A DNA stretch of 64,000 bases, taken from Moraxella caprae DSM 19149. GTDB lineage: Bacteria; Pseudomonadota; Gammaproteobacteria; Pseudomonadales; Moraxellaceae. Location of the stretch: the NCBI RefSeq assembly GCF_000426885.1, contig NZ_AUGF01000001.1, positions 94,229 to 158,228 of the forward strand, written 5' to 3'. Numbering within the stretch: position 1 is the stretch's first letter; each line of letters starts with the position of its first letter. The position numbers and the translations under genes are program-made. This document shows positions 9,158-17,580 of the stretch, piece by piece. A model generated the notes under the pieces. It searched no databases. It was not told the origin of the DNA and saw nothing but the letters and a program-made list of their open reading frames with translations.

Positions 9158-9234
9158 AACCGTCTAAAATATCGTGGAGAAGGTTTGATGGCTATGCCAT
9201 CAGTGCCAGATATGCGGATATTTTAGTACAGTTT
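9158..9234 (+). other. Long stem-loop with an embedded 12-codon ORF
   Basis: Arms 9158-9173 (AACCGTCTAAAATATC) and 9217-9234 (GATATTTTAGTACAGTTT) pair over about 15 positions, with an internal hairpin GATGGC-TAT-GCCATC (9187-9201). A short ORF, 9188-9226 (MAMPSVPDMRIF), has GGAG 8 nt upstream. It lies between the two heptapeptide genes, where RNA folding could set the ratio of precursor to enzyme mRNA. No T-run follows, so it is not a standard terminator. Confidence 0.45.
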
Positions 9235-9273
9235 GTCATGTATTACAACCCAAAAATAAATAAGGAGATCGTC

Positions 9274-9297
9274 ATGATTGCTATGGCTCATAACTAA
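9274..9297 (+). CDS. mccA: Microcin C-like heptapeptide precursor, copy 2 (MIAMAHN)
   Basis: Identical coding sequence to the copy at 9010: same seven codons and TAA. It has the same TAAGGAG Shine-Dalgarno (9261-9267) at the same 6-nt spacing; the leader differs by one base (GTC versus GTA before the ATG). Identity covers only about 40 bp, so this is a short local duplication or a unit kept identical by selection. It lies 316 nt upstream of the MccB-like gene. Two precursor genes would raise peptide supply relative to enzyme; in E. coli a single mccA achieves this by other means. Confidence 0.87.
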   Translation: MIAMAHN

Positions 9298-9310
9298 TTA
9301 AACTATATTT

Positions 9311-9356
9311 CTTGCAAATTATAAGGTAATGTTATTTATAAAACCACCTTAGCAAG
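9311..9356 (+). terminator. Possible attenuator hairpin between mccA copy 2 and mccB
   Basis: CTTGC/GCAAG (9311-9315 with 9352-9356) and TAAGGT/ACCTTA (9322-9327 with 9346-9351) form a bulged stem 14 nt after the second heptapeptide stop. No U-run follows. The E. coli mcc operon has a terminator in the same mccA-mccB interval that gives excess mccA mRNA. A similar role here is inferred from position. Confidence 0.4.
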
Positions 9357-9540
9357 TTGAAATTAAAATTTATGGTTAATTAAACTCAAAAGACATCATG
9401 TTACGATTTTTGATCATGGTAAATTTGTTGAACCACCAACAAAAAACTATTCCGCCCTTCAAGCAAACTTAGGGTGAACGGTTCTGATGACTTTTGAAGT
9501 TAAATTACTATAAATATATGTCGTATTATCTCTCAATAAG

Positions 9541-9570
9541 CACTCTCTAACAATATTTTGTTGGAGAGTG
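9541..9570 (+). other. Strong hairpin just upstream of mccB
   Basis: CACTCTCTAACAA (9541-9553) pairs with TTGTTGGAGAGTG (9558-9570) at 12 of 13 positions around the loop TATT. It lies 26 nt before the mccB Shine-Dalgarno. The downstream sequence has no T-run. It may stabilise the processed mccB-mccC mRNA or restrict enzyme expression. The rest of the 9357-9612 gap shows only a smaller hairpin, TTTGTTG/CAACAAA (9424-9443). Confidence 0.55.
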
Positions 9571-9612
9571 TCAATATCAATCATTCATATATTATTAAGG
9601 ATACAAAGTAGA

Positions 9613-10656
9613 ATGTTATATCAGACAGCTCATTATGCAAGTGTAGGAACATACCAAGATTTCGGCATTATTGGCGTTGGATCTAAACAAATGCTGATAA
9701 AAGATAGAGAGCTATGGGAAAACGTAGCCATCATTTTGCATGAATGGCTTTCACCCAACACAAAAGATGACATAGAAAAAATAGTAAGCTCTAAAAATTA
9801 TTTTCACCATCAGAAAAACCAAGAAGCATTTGATATCATTTATGATAATCATTTAATTATGGTTTATGATGTATTTAAATTAAATGATAGGTATAGTAGA
9901 AATTTTTTATATTTTAATCACGAAGGAGCCGATCCCATTTTAGTACAAGAAAAACTCAAAAATTCATCTGTAACCATTATTGGTTGTGGCGGTATTGGCA
10001 ACCACATATCATCAGTATTAGCAACTGCTGGTGTTGGTCATATTCATTTGGTTGATAGTGACATCATAGAGACAAGCAATCTGACTAGACAGGTTTTGTT
10101 TAGTGAAAAAGACATTCAACAACTAAAAACGGAAGTTTTATATAGAGAACTAACCAAAAGAAATTCAGAAATAAAAATCACCACTCAAAATATAAATATC
10201 CAATCAGAATATGATGTTTTCAAATTAGAACCATCTGATTTATATATTTTATCAGCAGACAGTCCAAATGACATCATAAATTGGGTTAATACCGCTTGCA
10301 TTCAAAAACAACAAGCTTATATCAACGTGGGATATATCAATGACATATCTATATTTGGACCTTTTTATATTCCCAAACACACAGCCTGTTTCAATTGCAC
10401 TCAGTACACACCCAATAACACAAAACGAGACCCTTTTTATCAAATCATTAAAGATATTGAGAACAATTTTAGACCCGCCACCTATGCCCCTGTTAATGGT
10501 GTTGCATCAATGTTAGCAGTTGGCGATATTTTACGTTATTTGGGTGGATTTGGAGAAATTTTATCCAAAAATAAAAGGATAGGCATGCACTTTAACAGCC
10601 TAAAAATAGAAGAGCAAATTTTCCATATTAATAAGGATTGTTTATGTCAAAAATAA
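9613..10656 (+). CDS. mccB: MccB-like ThiF/E1-family peptide adenylyltransferase
   Basis: Predicted to use ATP to convert the C-terminal Asn of the heptapeptide into an adenylated aspartyl analogue, as E. coli MccB does. The 347 aa from ATG 9613 (AAGGA upstream, about 11 nt) match E. coli MccB (350 aa). Residues 1-110 fit the peptide-clamp (RRE-type) region by position. The ThiF domain has the nucleotide loop GCGGIG at 124-129, acidic 'VDSDIIE' at about 147-153, and NLTRQ at 156-160. Zinc-type cysteines are C259/C262 ('CFNC') and C343/C345 ('CLC'). The gene is much more AT-rich than the nuo genes around it, suggesting transfer. An upstream GTG at 9568 is less likely because it lies in the hairpin. 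HesA/MoeB/ThiF sulfur-transfer roles are unlikely beside a heptapeptide gene and exporter. Confidence 0.92.
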   Translation: MLYQTAHYASVGTYQDFGIIGVGSKQMLIKDRELWENVAIILHEWLSPNTKDDIEKIVSSKNYFHHQKNQEAFDIIYDNHLIMVYDVFKLNDRYSRNFLYFNHEGADPILVQEKLKNSSVTIIGCGGIGNHISSVLATAGVGHIHLVDSDIIETSNLTRQVLFSEKDIQQLKTEVLYRELTKRNSEIKITTQNINIQSEYDVFKLEPSDLYILSADSPNDIINWVNTACIQKQQAYINVGYINDISIFGPFYIPKHTACFNCTQYTPNNTKRDPFYQIIKDIENNFRPATYAPVNGVASMLAVGDILRYLGGFGEILSKNKRIGMHFNSLKIEEQIFHINKDCLCQK

Positions 10657-11855
10657 CTAACATACCAAATATATTACGAACTATCATTTTTTATGGCGTG
10701 GCTTTTGGTAGTTTTCGCATGCTTGTTGGAGGTGTTTCTGTTTTATATCTAATTGGTAAAGGTTTAAATTTAACCGACATAGGTCTATTAAAGTCATTTC
10801 AATTTGGGCTAATGATGATTATTGACCTACCTCTTTCTTATATTGCCGATAGATACAGTCGCAAATTATCTACTATATTAGGAGTATTATTTGGTTCCTT
10901 ATGGTTGTTAACAACAGCTTTTTCTTCTGAAATTTGGCAATTTTATGTTGCAGAAACTTTTAATGCAATATCATTATCTCTATTTAATGGTGCTTACATA
11001 TCATATTTAATTGATACGAAAAATAAACTATATAAAAATATTGATAATAAAACTATATTATCATATGAAAACAAATATAACAGTTTAGGTATGGCATTAT
11101 GTGCTTTTATTGGTGCCAGCTTTTTAAAACCAACATCAAATACGATTTGGATTATTGCTGGTGTATTATTGTTAATAATTTGTGCAGGATCTTTTTTACA
11201 ACTTCCTAGCGACACACAGAATGACATACATGATAGAGGTAAACAAAAAATTATAAACAATACATTAAGTATAAAAGAAAATGTCAATCATTTATTATCC
11301 ATCATTACAGAAAAAATAGAGATATTTTATGGAATATTAATAACTTCTATTTTACTAATCTATTTTCAGATTATATTGCAACTATGGCAACCTATTATCA
11401 AAGATTTTAATCCAAGCGATTTAGGTTGGCTTTATGGTATGTTTTTTTCTATTGTTTCTATGGCTCAATTACTTTCTAGCTATATTGTTGATAAGAATAT
11501 AAAAAATAAACACACATATATCATTGTTTGTATATTCATTTCATTGATAATTATGTTATTATCCAATATACTTTTTCAACAATCAATAGCTGGTACATTA
11601 TTGATAATAATTTCTTTATTTATGATGTTTTTTAGCATTAAGTTTTTAATGATAGAAATATCCGCAAGATTTCATGATATAGTACCAAATAATCACCGAT
11701 CATTTCTTGATAGTATGGGGTTTTTTATTAGTCGCACCATTCTATTGCTCATATTTCCAATCATCACTTACCTAATACAAAGTGTTGGTTTTATATCACT
11801 ACCTTTTATCCTTCTTGTGTTGATAGTGATATATATCAATCAATCATCGTTTTAA
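10644..11855 (+). CDS. mccC: MccC-like MFS exporter
   Basis: Predicted inner-membrane efflux pump for the modified heptapeptide; it gives export and partial self-protection in known mcc systems. The 403-aa protein (E. coli MccC is 404) has about 12 hydrophobic segments and an MFS loop motif 'DRYSRKLSTILG' after helix 2. Start ATG 10644 has AAGGA 6 nt upstream and overlaps the end of mccB by 13 bases, so the two are translationally coupled. Very AT-rich, like mccB. It is followed after 35 bp by the convergent nuoCD stop, with no immunity gene between. Confidence 0.88.
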   Translation: MSKITNIPNILRTIIFYGVAFGSFRMLVGGVSVLYLIGKGLNLTDIGLLKSFQFGLMMIIDLPLSYIADRYSRKLSTILGVLFGSLWLLTTAFSSEIWQFYVAETFNAISLSLFNGAYISYLIDTKNKLYKNIDNKTILSYENKYNSLGMALCAFIGASFLKPTSNTIWIIAGVLLLIICAGSFLQLPSDTQNDIHDRGKQKIINNTLSIKENVNHLLSIITEKIEIFYGILITSILLIYFQIILQLWQPIIKDFNPSDLGWLYGMFFSIVSMAQLLSSYIVDKNIKNKHTYIIVCIFISLIIMLLSNILFQQSIAGTLLIIISLFMMFFSIKFLMIEISARFHDIVPNNHRSFLDSMGFFISRTILLLIFPIITYLIQSVGFISLPFILLVLIVIYINQSSF

Positions 11856-11890
11856 AAACAATGCTTAACCCAACAAAACCATATTATTAT

Positions 11891-13639
11891 TTACCTATCA
11901 CAATCCGCCATAACAATATCAATACTTGCCAAGTAAATAATCGCATCGGATACCAGCGAGCCATTGATAACCGAAGGCATTTGTTGCAAATGGGCAAAGG
12001 TAGGCGTGCGAATGCGAGTGCGGTAGCTCATCGTGCTATTATCGGACACCACATAATAGCTGTTTAGTCCCTTGACCCCTTCCACCATACAGGCACTCTC
12101 ACCTTGTGGCATGACAGGTCCCCACGACACCGAGATAAAGTGGTTAATAAGCGTTTCAATGTCTTTAAGTGTTTTGTCTTTTGGCGGTGGCACGGCAAGC
12201 GGATGTTCGGCCTTATATGCCCCTGACGGCATATTATTTAAGCACTGCTCAATAATCCGTAGAGACTGGCGAATCTCTTCAATTTTGACCAAACATCTGT
12301 CATAGGCATCACCGTTATAAAACACAGGAATTTCAAAGTCAAAATTCTCATAGCCCAAATAGGGGCGAGCTTTTCGCAAATCAAACTCAATGCCCGTGGC
12401 ACGAAGCCCCGCCCCTGTTACCCCCCACGCTAGGGCTTGTTTGGCATCGTATTGGGCAACGGCTTGCGTGCGTCCTTTTAGCACGGTGTTGGTCATCGTT
12501 GCCTTATAGTATTCATCAAGGCGTTTTGGCATCCAATCCAAAAACTCACGCACCAGTCGCTCCCAACCATTTGGCAAATCGTGAGCCGTACCGCCAATTC
12601 TAAACCACGCAGGGTGCATCCGATAGCCCGTTACCGCCTCAATGACATCATACGCCTTTTGACGGTCGGCAAACATATAAAACACAGGGGTCATACCGCC
12701 AGCATCTTGGATAAATGTCCCCCAGTACAAAAGGTTATTGGTAATCCTAAACAATTCACTCATCATAATGCGAATGGTGTTAGCTCGGTCTGGCACACTG
12801 ATGCCTGCCAATTTTTCCACCGCCATGATATAGGGTAACTCATTCATCACCCCACCCAGATAATCAATGCGGTCGGTATAAGGAATGAACGAATGCCAAG
12901 TTTGGCGTTCCGCCATTTTTTCCGCTCCTCGGTGATGATAGCCAATGTCGGGGATACAGTCCACAATCTCTTCGCCATCAAGCTGTAACACCAAGCGAAA
13001 CGCCCCGTGTGCGGACGGGTGGTTGGGACCGATGTTCAAAAACATAAAATCTTCATCACGCCCAGAGCGTTTCATTCCCCATTCTTCTGGCACAAAGCGT
13101 AAGTTTTCTTGTTCAAACTGCTGTTTAGCAGAGTTTAGGAAATACGGCGTAAACTCAGTCGCCCGAGCGTGGTACTCTTTACGCAGTGGGTGTCCTTCCC
13201 AGTATTTAGGCAATAAAATCCGTGTCAGGTGCGGATGACCGTCAAACACCACGCCAAACATATCCCACACTTCTCGCTCATACCAGTTGGCATTGGGGTA
13301 AATTTGCGTGGCGGACGGAATGCTCTCGCCTTCGGCTAGGGCAACTTTAATGCGAATGTCGGAGTTTCGCTCCAAACTCATCAGATGATAAAACACGGTA
13401 AAATCAGACTCAGGTTGCCCATAGCGATGTTTTCGCAGGCGTTCGTCAATGGCGGACAAATCCACGAGCATCACAAAGGGCTTGGGCAATTTACGCAAAT
13501 ACAGCAATAAATCAAGCACTTGGGCTTTATCCACCCACACAGTCGGGATGCCGTCTGCGGTCTCTTGGACGGTCAGCCCTGTAAATTGGGCGTTTAATTC
13601 GGTTAAAATCTCAAAATCGTGAATGTGGTGAATGCTCAT
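11891..13639 (-). CDS. nuoC: NADH-quinone oxidoreductase fused subunit C/D
   Basis: Fused complex I subunits as in enterobacteria and Acinetobacter. Residues 1 to about 190 are NuoC (30-kDa type; '[30 protein letters not shown]') and about 200-582 are NuoD (49-kDa type; '[16 protein letters not shown]', '[15 protein letters not shown]'), ending in the canonical 'MADCDR'. NuoD helps form the quinone site and contacts cluster N2. The length of 582 aa is close to E. coli NuoCD (about 600). Normally followed by nuoE; here a convergent mcc operon and pilU lie between. Confidence 0.97.
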   Translation of the reverse strand: MSIHHIHDFEILTELNAQFTGLTVQETADGIPTVWVDKAQVLDLLLYLRKLPKPFVMLVDLSAIDERLRKHRYGQPESDFTVFYHLMSLERNSDIRIKVALAEGESIPSATQIYPNANWYEREVWDMFGVVFDGHPHLTRILLPKYWEGHPLRKEYHARATEFTPYFLNSAKQQFEQENLRFVPEEWGMKRSGRDEDFMFLNIGPNHPSAHGAFRLVLQLDGEEIVDCIPDIGYHHRGAEKMAERQTWHSFIPYTDRIDYLGGVMNELPYIMAVEKLAGISVPDRANTIRIMMSELFRITNNLLYWGTFIQDAGGMTPVFYMFADRQKAYDVIEAVTGYRMHPAWFRIGGTAHDLPNGWERLVREFLDWMPKRLDEYYKATMTNTVLKGRTQAVAQYDAKQALAWGVTGAGLRATGIEFDLRKARPYLGYENFDFEIPVFYNGDAYDRCLVKIEEIRQSLRIIEQCLNNMPSGAYKAEHPLAVPPPKDKTLKDIETLINHFISVSWGPVMPQGESACMVEGVKGLNSYYVVSDNSTMSYRTRIRTPTFAHLQQMPSVINGSLVSDAIIYLASIDIVMADCDR

Positions 13640-13833
13640 AATACCAACTGTTTATAATATGTTTGTTAAATTGGTCGCTTGCGTGGGGCTTGCAGTCTCC
13701 AAACACTTTAACTAAATGGCAAATTATAACGCAAAATCGCTTTTTTTACAGCATATTTATGATAGATTACGAGAAAAATTGAATGATAAACCATTGTGAG
13801 ATATAAATTTATTTTATAATTGATGGCTAAATC

Positions 13834-13862
13834 TTGACAATAAATACTTTATTTGATATAAA
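13834..13862 (+). promoter_or_regulatory. Sigma-70 promoter for the AurF-like/TSUP cassette
   Basis: TTGACA (13834-13839), 17-bp spacer, TATAAA (13857-13862). It lies 33 bp before the ATG at 13896 and points into the plus-strand cassette inserted between nuoB and nuoCD. Confidence 0.75.
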
Positions 13863-13895
13863 ATTGAGGAATTTCTTAGGTTAAGGATGTACCCG

Positions 13896-14783
13896 ATGAA
13901 AACCGTAGCAGATGTGCAAACTATCTTGAAAAAACTATCAAAATACTGGCAACAGAATGCAACTGTACATACTTTTGATGGTGATTATGATGATATTGAA
14001 TTCTTTGCCGATAAAAAAGACTTTGCTGAATGTCTATTGCCTTTTGCCAACCATGATGCTTGGCTAAATGCACCACAGCCCAAAAAAGATGCTTGCTTGT
14101 CTTATGCTTGGATTCTGTATAACATGAAAACAGTCTATATAGAATGTGATGTTGTTACGCCAGCATGCGAGAATATCTTAAAATATCCCCCCAATACAGA
14201 AAATTTGGCAGATGTGCAAAAAGTCATCGCCGAAGCATTGCTTGATGAAGCATTGCACACCAAGATGTCTATTGGTGCGTGCAACTATATTTACCAAAAA
14301 CGAAATTTACCTCACTTAGGCGAGAATAATTTTTACCTTTCACAATGATAAACAAGATACTAAACAAACAACTTGATGAAAAAAAATAGAAGGTTGGTGC
14401 AATTTGCAGTGGTGTGTGCTAGTGAAACACTAATTGCTGACTATCTAGACATTCTATCCAAGGATAATACCATTCAAAATATCTGCTATGAAGTTACCAA
14501 GAGACACGCCCTTGATGAGCGTAGTCATTCTGGTGTATTTAGCCATGTCGCCTTGGAAGTGCTAAAAAATGAAAGCAAAGAAACTAGAACGCTATTCATT
14601 AATACTCTAAAATCTACCGTACCTTTATTTGCACATACTGAAATGAAAGAATGGGAAAAAATCTTTGGAATACTTAACTTTCCTAATTATCAAGAAATAT
14701 TAAGAGACACGGATACATTAAAAAATATTGGTATTTATGATAACTCAGTCAATAAACTGTTACTAAGATTGGGGGCAATGTGA
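13896..14783 (+). pseudogene. AurF-type diiron oxygenase, split by two frameshifts
   Basis: Two pieces, 13896-14348 and about 14376-14783, together form one AurF-family protein (p-aminobenzoate N-oxygenase type, oxidising amines to nitro compounds). Reading frame 1 to CAA at 14343, then frame 2 from ATG 14345 to the A8 run (14379-14386), then frame 1 again gives all seven metal ligands at exactly the AurF spacings: E83, E118, H121 (ExxH), E178, H205, E209, H212 (HxxxExxH), matching AurF E101/E136/H139/E196/H223/E227/H230. The piece starting at ATG 14345 overlaps the first stop as ATGA, and slippage at the A8 run could rejoin it to the rest. So it may be a pseudogene, a phase-variable gene, or contain sequence errors. 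AAGGA lies 8 nt before the start. Confidence 0.75.
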
Positions 14784-15547
14784 TGGAATTACTTGGTCTT
14801 AGCATAGATATTGTTGTCTTTTTATTAATAGGTTCTTGTATTGCAGGCTTTATTGACGCGATTTGTGGGGGTGGCGGTCTTATTTCTATTCCTGTATTAT
14901 TAACCGCAGGATTTAGCCCCGCACAGGCGATTGCCGCCAATAAGTTACAAGGAACAGTAGGAGCAATTGCCTCCACCCAATATTATTTAAACAAAGGTGT
15001 ATTAGATAAAAAATTACTCATTGCTTTATTGCCTCCTGCTATAATTGGCGGTGCAATTGGGACTGCCACTTTATCTTTGTTACCTAGTACACTCCTTGAA
15101 AAAATTCTCCCTTTTTTGTTAATTGCAATGGCTTTATATTTTTATTTCTCCAAGAATTTGTCAGATACCACAAAGAAAGCAAAGATGGGTGTATTTCTGT
15201 TTTCTTGGACAATTATCCCTGTTATTGCTTTTTATGACGGATTTTTTGGAGCAGGTGCAGGTACTTTTTACCTACTTGCAGTAACTTCTTTACTAGGTTT
15301 TGCCGCTACCAAAGCAATGGCATATTCAAGAGTACTTAACCTAGCCAGCAACCTAATTTCCTTGCTTGTCTTTATTTATTTAGGCAAGATGGCGTGGATG
15401 GCAGGTATTTTAATGGCAATTGGCGAAACAATTGGAGTATATCTAGGTAGTCATTTAGTTGTAAAAAATGGTGCAAAACTTATGCGTCCTTTGGTGGTTA
15501 TTGCCTGCGTGCTAATGGCAATTAAATTACTATGGTCATCATCTTGA
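14783..15547 (+). CDS. TSUP-family (TauE/SafE) membrane permease
   Basis: The 254-aa integral membrane protein has about eight hydrophobic helices and the two family repeats: 'FIDAICGGGGLISIPVLL' near the N-terminus and 'FYDGFFGAGAGTFYLLA' in the middle. The family exports or imports small sulfur-containing or organic anions such as sulfite; the substrate cannot be read from sequence. The start ATG 14783 overlaps the last base of the upstream TGA (TGATG), so it is coupled to the AurF-like gene. Confidence 0.88.
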   Translation: MELLGLSIDIVVFLLIGSCIAGFIDAICGGGGLISIPVLLTAGFSPAQAIAANKLQGTVGAIASTQYYLNKGVLDKKLLIALLPPAIIGGAIGTATLSLLPSTLLEKILPFLLIAMALYFYFSKNLSDTTKKAKMGVFLFSWTIIPVIAFYDGFFGAGAGTFYLLAVTSLLGFAATKAMAYSRVLNLASNLISLLVFIYLGKMAWMAGILMAIGETIGVYLGSHLVVKNGAKLMRPLVVIACVLMAIKLLWSSS

Positions 15548-15610
15548 TTTCAAGGCAAATAAGTCCACAAGCATTACTTAGGTAATATTCTCAGAAGTCT
15601 CAGTTGATTT

Positions 15611-15636
15611 GGTGCGTATTACGCACCTTGCTTTTT
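15611..15636 (+). terminator. Rho-independent terminator after the TSUP gene
   Basis: GGTGCGTA / TACGCACC (15611-15627) forms a GC-rich 8-bp stem, followed by TTGCTTTTT. It closes the plus-strand AurF/TSUP unit. Confidence 0.8.
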
Positions 15637-15648
15637 AAATGTCGTTTA

Positions 15649-16026
15649 TCACACTTGCCTAAAACTTTTAATTTCCTTATCCGCCAATGCATAAACATAA
15701 GCGGTTACGCTCTCACCCGTCTCTAAATATGCCGTAATGATAACACGGTCATAGCCTTCCCCTTCAAAGTCATCAAGCTTGTCCCAATGGTTTGTCATCT
15801 CATCGGACGTAAAAATAAAGCCTTGCACCTTTTGTCCGTCATCGGCAGGGATAAGAGCAGGATAACCCAATGACGCCCCAAAGCCATTTGGCAAAAGCTC
15901 GCCAAAAGCATAAGCCGATACCCATTCGCCACCTACAATCGGTGTCATGATGTGATGATTGGGGCGGTTTGGGGAAAGCGTGCCATAAACAAAAAGGGCG
16001 TTTGGGATTGGTATTTTATTTTCCAT
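15649..16026 (-). CDS. Gamma-glutamylcyclotransferase-fold (AIG2/GGACT-like) protein
   Basis: The 125-aa protein has the family N-terminal 'FVYGTLSPNRPNHH' (substrate-binding YGxL) and 'LDDFEGEGYDR', which holds the catalytic Glu of the GGCT fold. Such enzymes release 5-oxoproline from gamma-glutamyl compounds. It starts 22 bp after the nuoB stop on the same strand, so it probably shares the nuoB transcript. An unusual passenger in a nuo operon. Confidence 0.82.
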   Translation of the reverse strand: MENKIPIPNALFVYGTLSPNRPNHHIMTPIVGGEWVSAYAFGELLPNGFGASLGYPALIPADDGQKVQGFIFTSDEMTNHWDKLDDFEGEGYDRVIITAYLETGESVTAYVYALADKEIKSFRQV

Positions 16027-16047
16027 TTTTGATAAATTTATTGAACT

Positions 16048-16716
16048 TTAAAACGCATCATCAGGACTTCTTAAATTCTTAACCGTAATCCGCTCGCTAT
16101 TTTTTCTATCCCGTTCTGGGGTCATAATCGGCTGATAAATGTTTTGGTCAAGATGAATGCCAAGCGGACGGCGTTCTTTTTGAATGCTCTCTTGCAAAAG
16201 CATAATCGCCTGAATCAAGGCTTCTGGACGGGGCGGACAGCCGGGGATATAGACATCCACAGGGATAATCTTATCCACGCCCTGCACCACCGAATAAATG
16301 TCGTACATACCGCCCGAGTTGGCACATGCCCCCATTGAGATAACCCATTTGGGTTCTAGCATTTGCTCGTACAGTCGTAGTATGACAGGTGCCATCTTAA
16401 CAAAACAAGTCCCCGCCACAATCATCACATCGGCTTGGCGTGGCGACGCTCGAATGACTTCCGCCCCAAAACGAGACAAATCGTGTACGCCTGTCAAAGT
16501 CGTGGCGTATTCCACATAACAACAGCTCGTGCCAAAGTTAAACGGCCACAAAGAATGCTTGCGTCCCCAGTTGGCGGCGGCGTGGGCGAGATTTTCAAGA
16601 CTGCCCAAAAAGACATTTTTTTCAACTTCCGCCTGCGTGATGTCGTCCACCACTTGACGAGTGGTGTGGGGATAGGTATTGGCGTTTTCGTTGGGGCGGG
16701 TTAGGGTGTATTTCAT
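16048..16716 (-). CDS. nuoB: NADH-quinone oxidoreductase subunit B
   Basis: Carries cluster N2, the last Fe-S centre before quinone. Cysteine ligands are visible as the tandem C65-C66 ('GTSCCYVEY'), one of the pair near C104/C131 ('AGTC', 'GACANSGG'), and C160 ('PGCPPRPE'). The 222-aa length matches E. coli (220). It is separated from nuoA by an unknown ORF and from nuoCD by the GGCT gene and the opposite-strand cassette, whereas nuoA-B-C are normally contiguous. Confidence 0.97.
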   Translation of the reverse strand: MKYTLTRPNENANTYPHTTRQVVDDITQAEVEKNVFLGSLENLAHAAANWGRKHSLWPFNFGTSCCYVEYATTLTGVHDLSRFGAEVIRASPRQADVMIVAGTCFVKMAPVILRLYEQMLEPKWVISMGACANSGGMYDIYSVVQGVDKIIPVDVYIPGCPPRPEALIQAIMLLQESIQKERRPLGIHLDQNIYQPIMTPERDRKNSERITVKNLRSPDDAF

Positions 16717-16841
16717 AGTTGTCTGCTTGTTTTTTAAAACTGGCGTTTATAGGAAATTAAATTTAATACTAGGTGTAAACTTTTTTGATAATCGCAAACA
16801 CTTTTTTTTAAATTTGAGATTAAATATTTTAAAGTTAAAAA

Positions 16842-17555
16842 CTAACTCCAATCAAATTTTTCAAAAACTTGATTGTTTTTGCGGTCAATATACAACTTGA
16901 TTTCATCTTCGCCACTTTGTATATAATTATAACCACAAACCTTACCAATCAATTCATTACTGCGATTGGTTGCAGATTTATCGCTTAATTTGCCAATGGT
17001 TGATTTTCTTTCATATTCTTTGGGATTGAATTTATCCAAATCACCATAAATACCATCCAAATAAACAGAGCCTTGAATAAAATGCCCTGTTTTTAAATAC
17101 ATTTCTTTGGTTACCCAATAATTGATAAGACTTCTTATATAATGATAATAGCCAAAATCAATTTTCTCTCGTCTTTGACATTGTATGGCAAAGTTAGAGT
17201 TTTCGGCATCTTGCCAAGACTTTAAAAGACAATATTCATCTTTAAATTGAATATATTCTTGCACCGCTTCATCGTACCATTTTGGAATATCATCAATACT
17301 TTCAATGCTGGATAAATCCCCTTTAAAATGATAGCGTTCACCGTCCCATTCAAAACGAATATTGTCATAATCAAATAAAGTAGTATTATGATAGATTAGT
17401 TCAGGATTACCATTACCAAAAACCGATACAAAATGGACTTTACCTCTATTCTTGTTCAATGTTTCCAAATCCACTGTCAATAATGGAAAAAATACCATTT
17501 TGTGAATGTCATCAGCTTGATAAAAAACATCATCAAAGTTTGGGAAAAGTTTCAT
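16842..17555 (-). CDS. Hypothetical protein between nuoA and nuoB
   Basis: I do not recognise the family. The 237-aa protein is soluble, rich in Tyr, Trp and acidic residues, with no signal peptide or membrane segment. The start is well supported (AAGGAT upstream of ATG 17555) and lies 25 bp after the nuoA stop. More AT-rich than nuoA/nuoB, so probably acquired. The style resembles small immunity- or SMI1-like cytoplasmic proteins, but no motif proves that. A 125-bp AT-rich gap follows before nuoB. Confidence 0.7.
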   Translation of the reverse strand: MKLFPNFDDVFYQADDIHKMVFFPLLTVDLETLNKNRGKVHFVSVFGNGNPELIYHNTTLFDYDNIRFEWDGERYHFKGDLSSIESIDDIPKWYDEAVQEYIQFKDEYCLLKSWQDAENSNFAIQCQRREKIDFGYYHYIRSLINYWVTKEMYLKTGHFIQGSVYLDGIYGDLDKFNPKEYERKSTIGKLSDKSATNRSNELIGKVCGYNYIQSGEDEIKLYIDRKNNQVFEKFDWS

Positions 17556-17580
17556 TTTATATCCTTATAATTAATAATTC

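Noticed and set aside
9372..9383. Mini-ORF ATG-GTT-AAT-TAA (MVN) that also ends in Asn, between mccA copy 2 and mccB
   Set aside because: No Shine-Dalgarno and only three residues; coincidental in AT-rich sequence.
9398..9472. 24-codon ORF MLRFLIMVNLLNHQQ... upstream of mccB
   Set aside because: No convincing ribosome site, overlaps hairpins, and does not resemble a precursor.
9613..10656. Interpretation of the ThiF-like gene as MoeB/ThiF/HesA for molybdopterin or thiamine
   Set aside because: No partner genes (moaD, thiS) nearby; length and neighbours fit MccB far better.
13640..13833. Possible small gene between nuoCD and the AurF promoter
   Set aside because: AT-rich with scattered stops and no ribosome site; probably nuoCD leader on the minus strand.
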